A DNA stretch of 64,000 nt from Albula goreensis. Taxonomy: Eukaryota > Chordata > Actinopteri > Albuliformes > Albulidae. Below the pieces are notes generated by a model that saw only the letters and a list, made by a program, of their open reading frames with translations, was not told where the DNA came from and did not search any database. The DNA lies in NCBI GenBank assembly GCA_022829145.1, contig CM040741.1, forward strand, positions 49,570,180 through 49,634,179, written 5' to 3'. Position 1 is the stretch's first letter; every line of letters starts with the position of its first letter. Made by a program: the position numbers and the translations under genes. Positions 52,340 through 63,845 of this stretch are shown here, in pieces.

Positions 52340-52530
52340 GATATGGACTGGGATAGAGGCCCCAAACTTCTTCCTCCGTCAGCATCAGTAATGAGAGACG
52401 AATGGCATCTCTCCGCTCACAGCAGGAGTAGGCCCGGACTGATTTCATTAAGACCGGCAGAGTGTGCCGTCTGGCACCATCAGACACTGCACAGGAGAAA
52501 TTACTGTGCTTTTGGCATGCATAACATAGC
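52340..52530. promoter_or_regulatory. Candidate conserved non-coding element
   Basis: GTCAGCATCAGTAATGAGAG, TTTCATTAAGACCGGC, GAAATTACTGTGC and TTTTGGCATGCATAAC in balanced composition with several CpGs. Overlapping open frames are chance. Confidence 0.38.
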
Positions 52531-53379
52531 AATCTGTTGAATGTAATGGCTGGTGGTGATGCATTATATGTGTACAGCACAACATTTACTCATAGTCAAG
52601 AAAACCAGTATACAGTGAAGCATTTGTGTACAGTAATAGCCATGAGCATCACTCTGTGAACTATGCCTGTCTGTCTTCATAGCATAATATGTGTGTATAG
52701 CTCAGTCCCTCTTCTTTGAATGATATATTTGCCTGTATGTGTGCCACTTGTGTATGTAACAATTGTACTATGTCACAGAATATGTTCCTAAACAATATCT
52801 AGACATGGAATTGTTTACCATATAGTATTGCATCTGTCCCAGCAACAAACCTGGGTTTCAACCATCCCTATGATACATATATGTACTTCCTTAAATCTCT
52901 GCCAGGAAAAAATCTATATGTACAGTGTAACATTTGTTTATAGTATATGAAAAAAAGATTTCACTATTTTTTTTCCATTATGTAACATTTGTTAACAGTT
53001 TATCAGTTGTTCACTGCTTCACCGACATATGGACTGCCAATGTAAATTAGCTGCTTAGCAAATTCTGTCACCTTTACATTGACATTATCGCATATGTTTG
53101 TAATGGTGCATTGTGCATCTCAACTAAAAGCTATACTTAAATAAATAAATTATTAAATATACTACCAACCTTAAGCCCCATTCTCCAGCTACCACTCACT
53201 GTCGCAGCAGTTAAGTGTTTCTTGTGTTATACCTTATTGAGGTTTATGTTTTTATGTAGATTTTTTGCCTGGTACACATTTTTTGAGACAGTAAAAGCTC
53301 TGCAGCTGCCTTAGCACTGGTGCTAATGATTTAAACAGTGTGATACTCTGGAGCTAGAAGGGCCTGAAGAACAACAGCA
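52531..53379. other. Non-coding, nothing recognised
   Basis: AT-rich sequence with a loosely recurring TGTACAGT-type motif at 52575, 52629 and 52918. No gene. Confidence 0.5.
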
Positions 53380-53490
53380 GCACTTACTGGCGCATTTTTC
53401 CAGTGACACTGAACGCCAGGAGACCATCCACAGCCACGCCGTGATTAACAAGTTTTGTGCAAGTCTGATTAAAAGGGCGGGAGAGTAACA
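53380..53490. other. Possible conserved element
   Basis: CTTACTGGCGCATTTTTCCAG, ACGCCGTGATTAACAAG and CTGATTAAAAGGGCGGGAG. Small CpG-retaining block; weak evidence. Confidence 0.3.
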
Positions 53491-53558
53491 GGAAGACATA
53501 TGCTAATGAAGGTCGGAAGAACTGCAGGTATGATTATGAAAATTAGAAGGCTCCCAGC

Positions 53559-53580
53559 AAAAAAAAAAAAAAAAAAAAAA
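53559..53580. repeat. A22 tract
   Basis: Uninterrupted A run with no recognisable retroposon upstream. Confidence 0.95.
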
Positions 53581-56179
53581 GGACATGAATCAAGCAAGGT
53601 TGTGCAACAGTCCAAACAAATATGTCAAAGTCAAACGCAGGTGTACAATAACAACAAAAATAGTGATGGCAATAATGGTCATAATAAATGCACTGATAAG
53701 GCTCTCTGATACCTTCAGCTGTACTGTGGCTGTGTCTGCTTTACGTCCAGCAGACAGGTGCTTTGGATTCAAGTTTCCTCTCAAACAGTTGCAAAGATAC
53801 TCATAAAGAAGTATTTTAAGTAGGGACACTGTATCAGTGCTTTTGTTGACTTGCATAAATACTTAATGAAGTGTCAAATTAGTAGTCCATAAATGTGGGT
53901 AATCAGAATGGAACTCCAGAAATTAAGCATTTGAAATTAATTCTTAATCTTGCACAAATAGACTGACAACATTTTGTGTAATACATTGTTTTCCTGTTCC
54001 CTTAAATTGCTGTTTTCATGTAAAAAAAGAGCTGTGCAACTTTAAGAAATCACCAGAGTGTGTTTTAGCTCACCCTCTGATATTCCCCTGGAGAGCAAGA
54101 CCAGTTCCAGACCACTTTTTCACTTTTATTATTGTTTTTTTATTGTTCATGTCATGAAATACAAAGTAATTTACCTATCATAAACTAAACAGATGGTTCA
54201 CACTAAGCACAATTATTCTCAAGAAATCATTTCTCAGATGACTTTCCCATTTACATCTGGCATATATTTTGTTGCTTGTGATCAATTCAAAGCAAAGTAA
54301 TTATTTATTGCAGTGTGTTTATTGTATTTCATATTGCCTTATTTGAATAGTGCTTATTGAATAGTGTATTGAATTACAGAGTATATTCATTGTATTCCAT
54401 AATTTATTCATTACCGATTCTTTCATTTTATAGTTGTCCATTGAAAAACATATTTGGGCTATGTGATAGTGGAATGCTGTTAGTTGCTGTATGTCGCCTT
54501 GAAAACTCAAATATGACATTGTTGATTATAAGACCTCTTTTAATTGACACAATTAACTAATCTGTATTTGACATTAAAATGCTTATCTGTATAGTTGTCC
54601 TTATACTTCTTAGTTACTTCAAAGTTAAAGTTCTTTACACATGGTGCTTCCATTATTTAGTCCACTCCCTGTAATGTATGGGTGAATGATGCCGAGGCCC
54701 ATTCAGTTTAATCACTGGGTTTAATGAAAGAGGATTAATCCAGGTCTTTGCCAAAGAAAATGAAAAAAAGACATATTCCTGTGCTGCTGCTCCAACAAAT
54801 ACAACTCATAATGCAAGCTGACATGGAGGTTTAAGAAGTTGACAGACCATTAAAGGAAATGACACTGATGACCCCAGAAAACCCTTCAGAGGGAAAACAG
54901 CTTTACAGCTCCTCTGCAACCTCTCAAGAATGCACTGAGCCGTGTTCAGACCTACAAACAGCACCTGACCATGTGGCCATGTTGGTCATACCCAGGTCGT
55001 ACAGTGGTGCAGAAGTGCAGCTCAGCTTAGAACCTGTAAATAATTAAAATGAGGAGTGTGTAAATAAAATATTAAACTACCATCAAATACCCGATCCTAA
55101 TCATACAACAGAGCCTCAGCGGTATGGACTTCAGACTTATGGACTGACCGTTCAACCAAATATGTTATTAATGTAGTAAACAAAATTACGCTTTTGACCC
55201 ATTACTGATGTGTATTAAACTGGAACAAACCACACATACCATTGACAAAGTCTCTAAAAACTGTTAAAATATGAATAAAAAATAGACATAGGCATTTTAT
55301 CTTGGTCAAAGTGGGATGATCAATATGCCTGAAAAAGAAGAAAATCAAACACTTCACACAGAAAGCTGTCCGAAATATTAAACCATGAATAGCAGATCAT
55401 TTAAATTAGGTTAAAAAAAGTAAAAAGAAAAAGGTTATACTAGTTTTTGGGTGTGAAAAGTAGTAAATTAACTGTATGTGGCTGTGTATTGGCAACCACT
55501 AATGCCTGCCTTCCTGTGACAGGCCATAGGACACCTGGAAAGCTGATCTGAGTGCTGGATCAGTTACTAACAGTGACAAATTTTGGTTACAATGTCAAAC
55601 TTGCCTCCAGCTACAGTGTAATTTGCTTATGTTCACTTAAAAACAAATTCATGACCAAATTACATGTAATGATTAATAAACATATTGCTAATGATTATAA
55701 AATACTTATTGTATGTTTATAAGCCATTTATTTCAATGCCCCATCTAAAATGTTACTAGTTTGTCTGTTCAATAAATTCTTTTGTAATGACAATATGAGT
55801 TGCATATTGGAAGTATAAAGCAACAAATTGCCAAACAAATGATTCATGATATTCTTTAAATAGATGCATTTTGACACCATTTTAAAAGTAAAAAAAAAAT
55901 CCCAAGCAACCTCAATACCAAATGTGTTTATGTCTCATACTAGATTGGAGTGGAGCCAATGCTTTAAAAGGCACATCACCAACAGACAGAGGCAAACACC
56001 CCCCTAAAACCAAACACAGCATTAAATACATATTTGTATTGATGGCATTATTTATGGAAATATTATTCATTGAGAACTTCCTGAATTATAAAGCTAGCAC
56101 ATGCATTTATAATATTGTCATGAATTCCTGAAGAACATGTACTAAGCACCTGCTGAATATTTAACAACATGACACATGT
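53581..56179. other. Non-coding, nothing recognised
   Basis: About 2.6 kb of AT-rich DNA; all open frames are short and no repeat family was recognised. Confidence 0.55.
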
Positions 56180-56520
56180 TGGAGATTCCCCTCTCATGAG
56201 ATAGAGTTAACTCAGTTAACCTGAGCCAGGCCTCAGAAATGTGAGAAGAAAAAAATATCAATAATAGGACACATGTAATGGGTAAATCGTCATTGCTGGC
56301 TGATAGCTCTCACCATCTGGGGTAGTAGTAGACACTGAGGTGTTCTTTATGGAGCACCTTATTAACTAATAATTAACAGCCAGCACCCATCTGGTACCAG
56401 GTGTCTTTAGAGTGCTAATCCAGTGTCATCTCAATTGTAGGTTTGGACTGAGCTCACTCGTGGCTCATGAGATGAGCTGAGAGGAATGACACAATAGGGT
56501 GGCTTAATTTTGTAAATTTA
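56180..56520. promoter_or_regulatory. Candidate conserved non-coding element
   Basis: Tandem HNF1-like halves in GAGTTAACTCAGTTAACCTG (56206-56225), then TTATTAACTAATAATTAACAG (56360-56380), GTGCTAATCCAG and CATCTCAATTGTAGG. Dense homeodomain cores in otherwise complex sequence. Confidence 0.4.
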
Positions 56521-58379
56521 CAGTGACATAATTCAATTAAATACTGTTACATTTGCTTCACAAGTTAAAGTATACATGCAGTTGACATATTATGTCAAAA
56601 CAAAATGAGGGTTATACTTTGGTTTAGAGCCTGGAGGATACTATGTATGAGCCTTTCAGCATGAGAAAGTGCCTGTGGCTTGAGTCAAGTTTGCCTTTTT
56701 AACCACAAAGACAAATTTGCCTCAAGCCTATTGCTCTACCACTTGCTGTCAATTGATGCAGAACTCTAGTCAGCCTGTCAGGTATAGCCTGGCTGTGTTA
56801 TCAGGGGGCCTGAATAATTGGTTAAAAAGACCAACCAGCTTCAAGCCATGCCAAGGTGTTCAACTAAAGTTCAACTAAAGTGTTTATAACATGCTGTATT
56901 TTAACAAAGGGTCAGTCACAGTCAATTTTGCATGAAGTGTTTCAAGGCCTCAGAATGTTTGGAAAGCAATGCTAATTTCCTAATCTTTTCTTCTTTGCTT
57001 TTCTCAGACTTCAATTCGAGGGTAGTGTTTTGAATAGCAGCTGGGATTTCACACTGCCTTGACCTAATGACCCAGTGATCAAAAGAACAAAACAACTACA
57101 CCTTTAAGCACGTTTGCATATGCACATCACACACTGTCATACTGTGAGTAATCTCAGGGTCCAGATAGTACGATCTTGAATGATATTGAAGTATTCTTGC
57201 CTCACCATCTGTCTTACCAACATTCCATGAATGTGGAAGCTATCATTGAGAGTGGAGTTGAGTTGGAGTGTTGGTTAAAAAATGAATGTTACATCACAGA
57301 TATGCTGGGCATTACCACTTTGAACTGCATTCACCAGGCTTTTAGCAGAAAGGCATCACTAGCGTACCAAAATTTCAAAATTTGTATCTTACAGTGATAC
57401 AATGTTTAACCATAATACAAAATATTTTCACATGAGGCTGTCTTAATATAAAAATAATTACACCAGCATTTTATCTCATGGGTTATATAAGTTGTTGCCA
57501 ATGTCATTCTTTATTTCCAGATTTATTTCTGATGGTGATATTATTGCTTTGATTGGTAGGTTTTTTAGGGATGGTCTCGCCATGCATTAATGTGGAGATT
57601 GTTCACTTTTATTGAAAATGATGTGTACACACTGGTGATTTGTTATAATTTGATCTGTTAATAATGATCCATTCATCACTTAAACAAGTACATGATTCAG
57701 ATGTACAGATGTACAGCATAATACCATTTCTGAGTCAAACATCTCCATATTAGCAAGCCACAAGGTTGATTACTATACACAACTGCTAGTGTTTCATTTA
57801 TTACAGCTAGGAATATTGACAAACACAAGGCATTGTAATCCATGGAGAGCGGGACTCTCAGGGGTTTGTGTGTTGACCAATACCTACTCCAGTCACAACA
57901 TCTAATTAAAAACCTAAAAGCACAAATCAGAACCTATGGCAACAAAACCATAAATGTGTACACACATGTTTAAAATCTATGATACAATGTCTGGACTGAG
58001 AATATGCCTGGCCTGATCACATTATATCCATATTTTGATGATGGATAAGAGTAATAAGGTATCCCATGGTAACAGGCAATAGAATTTCCTTCAGCAGGAA
58101 ATGTAATATTGGCCATTTACAAGACAACATACCTCCACTTCATCGCCATCTATCAATCTATTAATTAATGATGGCAGTAAAATATGCACAGCTGAACTGT
58201 AGCTGACCTCTGTTTACACAAGATTGGCTTAAAAAACTATATATTTTTTTCTTTCTTTTTCTTGCCACTGTTCCAGCCTTATCAGTTCAGGAACAAAATG
58301 AATGAATTTCTTTGATCTAATCCATGTAGACAGACCACCAGGGGTTGTAATGAAAGAAAAAAATCTTGCTGAATGACAT
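56521..58379. other. Non-coding, nothing recognised
   Basis: GTTCAACTAAA is directly repeated at about 56859 and 56870. No gene or mobile element recognised. Confidence 0.5.
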
Positions 58380-58845
58380 GTCTTTGATACCCTTTTTGTC
58401 AAACGCTTTAACAAGAGCCATCAACGTGTGACAGCCTGACCTGATATTCATTTGACATCACATGGACGGCGGGTTTCGAACAAACGTGGTAAATCTCGTT
58501 TGCTGTAATCAGGAAGGATCAGACGTGGAGTTCCTCTATCACTCAAACTGCCCCGATACACAAGGGCGTAAATCCTCTCTGCCAAATTCCTCAACGACTG
58601 ATGGCATTAGCTTTACGAGGCTTTGCTCAGTGAGATCAAAGTCCCCTCTGTGATCAGCCGCTCCCTTTTTAATCAAATCACGATCCAGGATGGGCATTTG
58701 AAAAAAAAAAACGGTGAATGACAGCTAATCAAACTTCTATCTGTCTCAAGTGTCAAATAAGAAGAGATCGTCAGTCTCATCGCAGCCATAAATATTGTAT
58801 TTAAAAGGCTGATTTATTTCACAGCTGGAGTTTTAACTGAAATTT
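58380..58845. promoter_or_regulatory. Strong candidate conserved non-coding element
   Basis: Long balanced block with CpGs kept (GGACGGCGGGTTTCGAAC, CCCCGATACACAAGGGCG). Motifs include GCTCAGTGAGATCAAAG (TCF-like), TTTTTAATCAAATCACG, GAATGACAGCTAATCAAAC and CTGTCTCAAGTGTCAAATA (MEIS/TALE and NKX-like), and AGCCATAAATATTG (CDX/HOX-like). The density and variety of developmental-factor sites and the lack of repeats over ~450 bp make this the most enhancer-like segment in the window. Conservation is an inference; open frames here are not protein-like. Confidence 0.5.
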
Positions 58846-59668
58846 CTTCATAGAAATTCCCTGAAAGCCCTTCATGCTGTTACATACAGCTGTCTGAACT
58901 GTTTTTCTCTACATATAAAACTCATCACATATCAAAAGCCCTCTTGCTGTTTTCATCATTGCCCTCTCCCTCTCCTATTTTATACCATTCTTCTGTCATA
59001 TTCTCTCTTGGAGTATATTTGCATGTGACCTAATATTTATTTGAAGTCAGAAAATATGCTGCCTGTATTTAACTTTTGTTACTGCTTTTTCTTTGTTTTT
59101 TTTTTTTCATTGGTGAGCAGAAGACAAGCCACCATGTAACTGACAGTGGGCCTATTTCTTTGATGACAGTGTCATGTTGATGAAGACACAGGTGCAGTGG
59201 AGTAAGAGAGGGGCATGGCTGGGATGACGACATGCCAGTGTGGGGAGTCAGCGGGGCCTGCATCACTCAGCATGCATGTATGAGCCACACTCATTCACCA
59301 TGGCTTTGATTTGGCCTGAAGGTTAAGACAGCTGGCTTTCTTTCCAGCAAAGTCTTTCAGTGAAAGTAAAGGCACAACTCTTTTTTGCTATATGAAAAAA
59401 TAATGATGACCTCCACATTATGGTCAGGAAGGCATTCTTGTTACGGTCAGTGCACTTTTTCAGAGGGATACAGGGGTTTCATAATCACAGTCATTCTAAC
59501 TACTGCAGCTGTAATTGGGATAATGAGAGATATGGTCTGCCCTATCCTGCAGGAGTCCAAAGCATAGAGCTGCAGGATGGACATATGTGCTGAACTTCTC
59601 CAGGGCTATAAAACAAGTTGACATAGACAAAAAAATACTTTTTCTCTCACACCTACACACAAATGTAC
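58846..59668. other. Non-coding; weak tRNA-like motif
   Basis: T-rich run at 59096-59107. GGCCTGAAGGTTAAGACAGC at 59312-59331 resembles a SINE A box, without a clear B box. No gene. Confidence 0.45.
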
Positions 59669-60163
59669 TGTGACACCATTAGGGGTAGGACGGTGTGGGT
59701 GGGGCGGCAGAAGTACCAGACGGAGAGCGCAGATGCCAACAAAAAGTCGGCTAATGCTGTTTTATTAAGACAACCAAGGCAAAAACACAAAACAGAGTAT
59801 TAACTAAACTCAAACCCAGCTCAAACTGGGAGGGTGGTAGGGAGGCTGGCTAGCCGTGGTCCCTCGGCAGTGTCCTGAATTCTAACTGGAATCTGCAAGG
59901 AGGAAACACAGAGAACAGTTCATGCACTTTTGATTTGGCAATGCAGTCTGCCCCGAACAGTGGGGCTGAATGGGTTTTGTAGGTTGCAGGACTTGATTGG
60001 AAGCGGCCGAAGCTGTGGAGTTTTCATTCGTTGTGTGTTGCCAGTCGACCATTTGGGAGCTGTTGCTCCCCAAGGGTCTGAATCAGTTGCCACCGCTGTC
60101 CAGGAAGCCATGGTGCTGATCCCAGCTGGTCGGTCGCTGAAACCTGGACACAGGGGCAGTTCA
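59669..60163 (-). repeat. 3' LTR of the gypsy-like element
   Basis: About 495 bp, TG...CA on the minus strand, with AATAAA about 95 bp before its 3' end. Its first ~340 bp (60163-59824) align with the partial 5' LTR, sharing for example AGAATTCAGGACACTG and ACCTACAAAACCCA on the minus strand. Confidence 0.72.
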
Positions 60164-60524
60164 TTCGACGCATCCGTCAATCGTCAATAAATTGTACTCC
60201 TTTAAATGCATCTGATTACTTATCATAATTGAGTACTATAAATTCTTGATTGGCTCTTGATTGAAGTAATATTTACTTGTGAATACATCAGTTTTAATCA
60301 GCTATTACCTATTAAGTTAAGATCAGTTTTTACTTGAAAACTTCATTAAAGATATAAATATGGCTATTGCTATGTAGACACAGAAGATAATATTGATCGC
60401 ATCGATAACGTTATGGATTAAAGCAAAAACATAATGAAGCAGACTTTTGGTCCATTATGAAGAAATAACTCATTCAGTCACTAGTTAGTACATACTCAAT
60501 GCTTTAGTGGGTAATATTCACTAC

Positions 60525-60802
60525 CCCCAAAATCCTTTTTTACAGTGCAGGGCCACTTTGAGGTTCTGGAATGCCTCCTCCGGCTCAGTTTCCCACAACA
60601 GCTTCTCTGTTGTCTCTTTCTGGCTAAGGTTGGAGAGCAGGGCAGCTGTGGATGAGAATCATCGGTAGTATCTGGCCAACCCAAGGCAGGCATGTACCTG
60701 GGTCTTGGTGGTGGGGTGAAGCCAATTTTGGACTGTCCCCACTTTTCGAGGCTGAGGTTTGAGCAGGCCCCGCCCCAGGTACTGTGCCTCGTCCTGCACT
60801 AT
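60525..60802 (-). pseudogene. Gypsy reverse transcriptase/RNase H fragment
   Basis: The minus-strand frame reads GLLKPQPRKVGTVQNW, then PTTKTQVHACLGLARYYR, the connection after the reverse transcriptase thumb that in intact gypsy elements runs on as YYRRF. Here the second Arg codon is TGA (CGA to TGA, a CpG-type transition), after which the same frame continues FSSTAALLSNLSQKE and EEAFQNLKVAL, the start of RNase H. Apart from that single stop the frame is intact for about 90 codons. It joins directly to 5' LTR sequence at about 60808, showing a deletion of everything between the LTR and the reverse transcriptase C-terminus. Confidence 0.86.
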
Positions 60803-60808
60803 GCTATG

Positions 60809-61113
60809 AACTGGGCGGGTGGTAGGGAGGCTGGCTGGCTTTGGTCCCCAGGCAGTGTCCTGAATTCTATCTGGAGTCTGCAAGGACGAAACACAGAGAA
60901 CAGTTAGTGCGCTTTTGAGTTGGCAGTGTGGTTTGAACAGTGGGGCTGAGTGGGTTTTGTAGGTCGTAGGACTTCATTGGGAGCGGCAGTTGTGGGGTTT
61001 GCATTCCTCATGCATTGCCAATCCACTAGTTGGGAGTGGCCGCTGTCCAGGGAGCTGTGGTGCTGATCTCAGCTGGTCAGTTGCCAAAACCTGGACACAG
61101 GGGTGGCTCTTCA
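60809..61113 (-). repeat. Partial 5' LTR of the gypsy-like element
   Basis: About 305 bp, aligned with 59824-60163 with substitutions and small gaps. It lacks the polyadenylation-signal part, which is replaced by the reverse transcriptase fragment. Confidence 0.72.
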
Positions 61114-62817
61114 TATACACACTCAAACAGTCACACCCAAGCACAGACATACACCTGGGTACGTACAAAAATAACTAAATCACATATATTCATTACATAA
61201 CATACAGTCATATCCTCATATTCACAACTTTTTCAAGAGCTTATAATTTGCCTTGACAGCTTTAATCAAATGATATGACAATAGAATCTGTGATCTTTGG
61301 GGTATTCTGAAAATTATTTTTCCCAATACCACAGAGCTTCATATTAAGCCTGCAGTTTATGTGCATTCCTAAGATGACCTTCATCACAAGCTGAACAGGC
61401 TGTCCAGCATCTAAAAATACACCATAGCACTGAAGAAGATTTGCCTGTGACAGATAGAACACTTGTACTCATAACCAGATTCACAATACTTGTTCTGGTC
61501 TTTTGCTCCACATAACAGTTCGTGTGACCCAAACTCTGTCTTATATTCTGGGAAACAGACACTTCACTGCTTCAGTCGTGACTGCTGCTGAATAGAAAAT
61601 CCAGAAATCTGCTGTAAGAAAATGAAAGGGCAAGAAAGAGAAATAATGTAAGGTATATATCTTTATAAAATATGTTGTAGACCTTGATTGTTTGAACACA
61701 TCCATTTATATGTGAATGTTTAATTGTACAGACACAGTAGTGGGAGAAGCTTTAGTACAGCTGTACCCATTGTGACTTCTCCAAACAAAGTAGGAGGGAA
61801 ATTTGCAATTACCTTTTGTAAACTAATAAAGCAGCAGGCAACCTTTATTCACAGATTTAGCTAATAAATAATGTCTCCACTGACACTGCCCTTAATTAAA
61901 CTTTTAATAGGCAAAAGAGAGGATCAACAAGCCAGAAATCTAACTTCACCTACATTTGGCTGTCTAACTAGAGCTGGCAATGGGTCTAGACATATATATC
62001 CATTTATGATTCTTCGTTAGAATAAGTAACAGCCAGTGCTAACAAGTTTTGTGCGACAAAAAAAAAGATATTAACTTGATGTCAGTCAAATACAGGCTGT
62101 CAATAACCCTTGTACCCTACTACTCATGAGGCTAGATTAACAAGCCAACTAATCTAACATTAGCTGTCAGCAAAGTATAACATTTTATATTTTTTTGTTG
62201 TTTTTCATTACTCTTTCTATCATTACTGTATGACTGCTTACCTTTGTAAGATCTTGGGCTTATTTTTTGCAACAACCTTTTAAACAGATCATACCTCCTT
62301 CCATTTATTGAATTCTGTTGGAAGGTTATGTGAAATATTTGTGATATGATATCTTAGATTGTTATCCATACACATCAATAAAAATTATTTTGACAACAGT
62401 AAACATCAGACACTGTATAAAAACACAATTTGAAGTCAGAAAAATACCTGAATACAGAAAAAGGATTCAGAAAACTCTCAAGAATGGATGAGTGTGAACT
62501 TCATGTTCATAAATATTCATACATTAGACAGATGTCCATCTGGGGGAAATAGTTGTTATTATTTTTTAATTTCATCATTATGTCTGACATTGTAAGATTG
62601 CAAAATTATCATGAAACAATTTCTCCAAGTCTCTTCATCCAGGGAAAATTGGTCATTACTCAAGTATACACCTTAGGTGTAGTTGTTTTAACTTTATAAG
62701 TTGAGTTTTATTCAATGCAGATGATAAAGGATGATGAAAGATATTTCAATCATTTTTGAACACTCTTGACACACCACACATGTCACGTGAAGATTTCATA
62801 GTTAGTGCATATTCAGC
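61114..62817. other. Non-coding, nothing recognised
   Basis: AT-rich; no gene or repeat family recognised. Short inverted GGAGAAG/CTTCTCC at about 61744 and 61776. Confidence 0.55.
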
Positions 62818-63017
62818 TTGTGCAGCCACGGACACCTGGCCAACCAGGAATGGCTGCTACAGTGCGATGGGACTAACAAACGTATCCAAGATAAACTCTT
62901 ATCATCCCAGTGAGATACAGCTATCATGGATATGGATCACTGGCCATAGCTGGCAATAGCACAGCTGGGTTTCAAATGCAGGGCTCCCATGCAAGTTGTT
63001 AACCCTGTGAGGCACCC
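62818..63017 (-). mobile_element. tRNA-derived SINE, second family
   Basis: On the minus strand it begins GGGTGCCTCACAGGGTTAAC (A-box region), has GCATGGGAGCCCTGC and a B-box-like ATTTGAAACCC (+ strand 62966-62976). It continues TATTGCCAGCTATGGCCAGT, GATCCATATCCATGATAGCTG and TAGTCCCATCGCACTGTAGC. This layout matches a fish SINE type that begins GGGTGGCGCAGCGGGTTAA and includes GTCCCATCGCGC. It belongs to a different family from the copies at 2.0 and 40.4 kb. About 200 bp, moderately decayed, codes for nothing. Confidence 0.72.
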
Positions 63018-63820
63018 ACAACAGCAAGTAAATCCTAAAAAAATGGCTTGCTGTTTTCCATGGAAAACATAAATGTATGTTCAGTAACTTGAAACTATCA
63101 TAGAGCTGATGTTTTGGACCAAGTGAGAATCAAACATGTTCATCAGTTCATGAGTCATTAGAATCCTCAAACTTACCCAAATCAGCAATCAGAAATATTT
63201 TCCTCACCTGAAAATTGATTGCACTTGTTGAACCAATCAGTGCAATATTTTCCTTGATGTCCGGTGGAATTTATTGCCATTGAATCAGACAGAAGACAGA
63301 CTATGAACTTTTACTTTGATCATTTCAATTTTAAGTCATCAAAAGTCAACAACTCTACTGATTTGATTGTTTTAAGAAAGACAACATCAGGGTTTACAGA
63401 GAGTCCTATTTGATCTTGAGACTTGAAACCACCGTCAATAGATGCATCTCTTGATAGGAAGCTAATTCATCGCGATGACCCATCAATCATTCAAAGCTAT
63501 CAGATGTTCTCCAGGGAAAGGATACATTTCTGAATTGAATAAAAACAACTGAACATGTTTAGGAGTTTTATAAAAGGTTCTACCTCAAACAAAAATGAAC
63601 CATTTCCGACAAAATTCCTCTACTGACCTACCTGTTTAAGGCGCTCAAATTGTATTAATCTAAAATGGTTTTACAAGAGAGGATGAAACTTGAATTTCCT
63701 TTCCATTAAATTAAATTTTCCTATGCATTAAAAACACTGCCATGTGGACATGGGCCTAATTGAAATGAGTGACTCAACTCGTTCAGGAATATATACAAGA
63801 ACTTTGCCATCAACCTGAAA
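63018..63820. other. Non-coding, nothing certain
   Basis: GGGCCTAATTGAAATGAGTG and GACTCAACTCG near 63751-63781 hint at another small conserved element. No gene. Confidence 0.45.
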
Positions 63821-63845
63821 TTATTATTATTATTATTATTATTGT
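63821..63845. repeat. (ATT)n microsatellite
   Basis: About eight ATT units, followed by a T-rich stretch to 63877. Confidence 0.95.

Larger units (their letters stand above)
59669..61113 (-). mobile_element. Internally deleted Ty3/gypsy LTR retrotransposon
   Basis: Minus-strand order: a partial 5' LTR (61113-60809), the end of reverse transcriptase and start of RNase H (~60800-60525), a ~320-bp AT-rich spacer, and a full-length 3' LTR (60163-59669). Both LTR copies start TGAA; the 3' LTR ends in CA and holds a polyadenylation signal AATAAA (minus strand, 59761-59766). The flanks TGTAC (59664-59668) and TATAC (61114-61118) match at 4 of 5 bases, as expected for an aged 5-bp target duplication. 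Gag, protease, most of reverse transcriptase and integrase are gone, and no clear polypurine tract precedes the 3' LTR. The element is defective. LTR boundaries are inferred from two copies and should be checked against a full-length relative. Confidence 0.82.
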
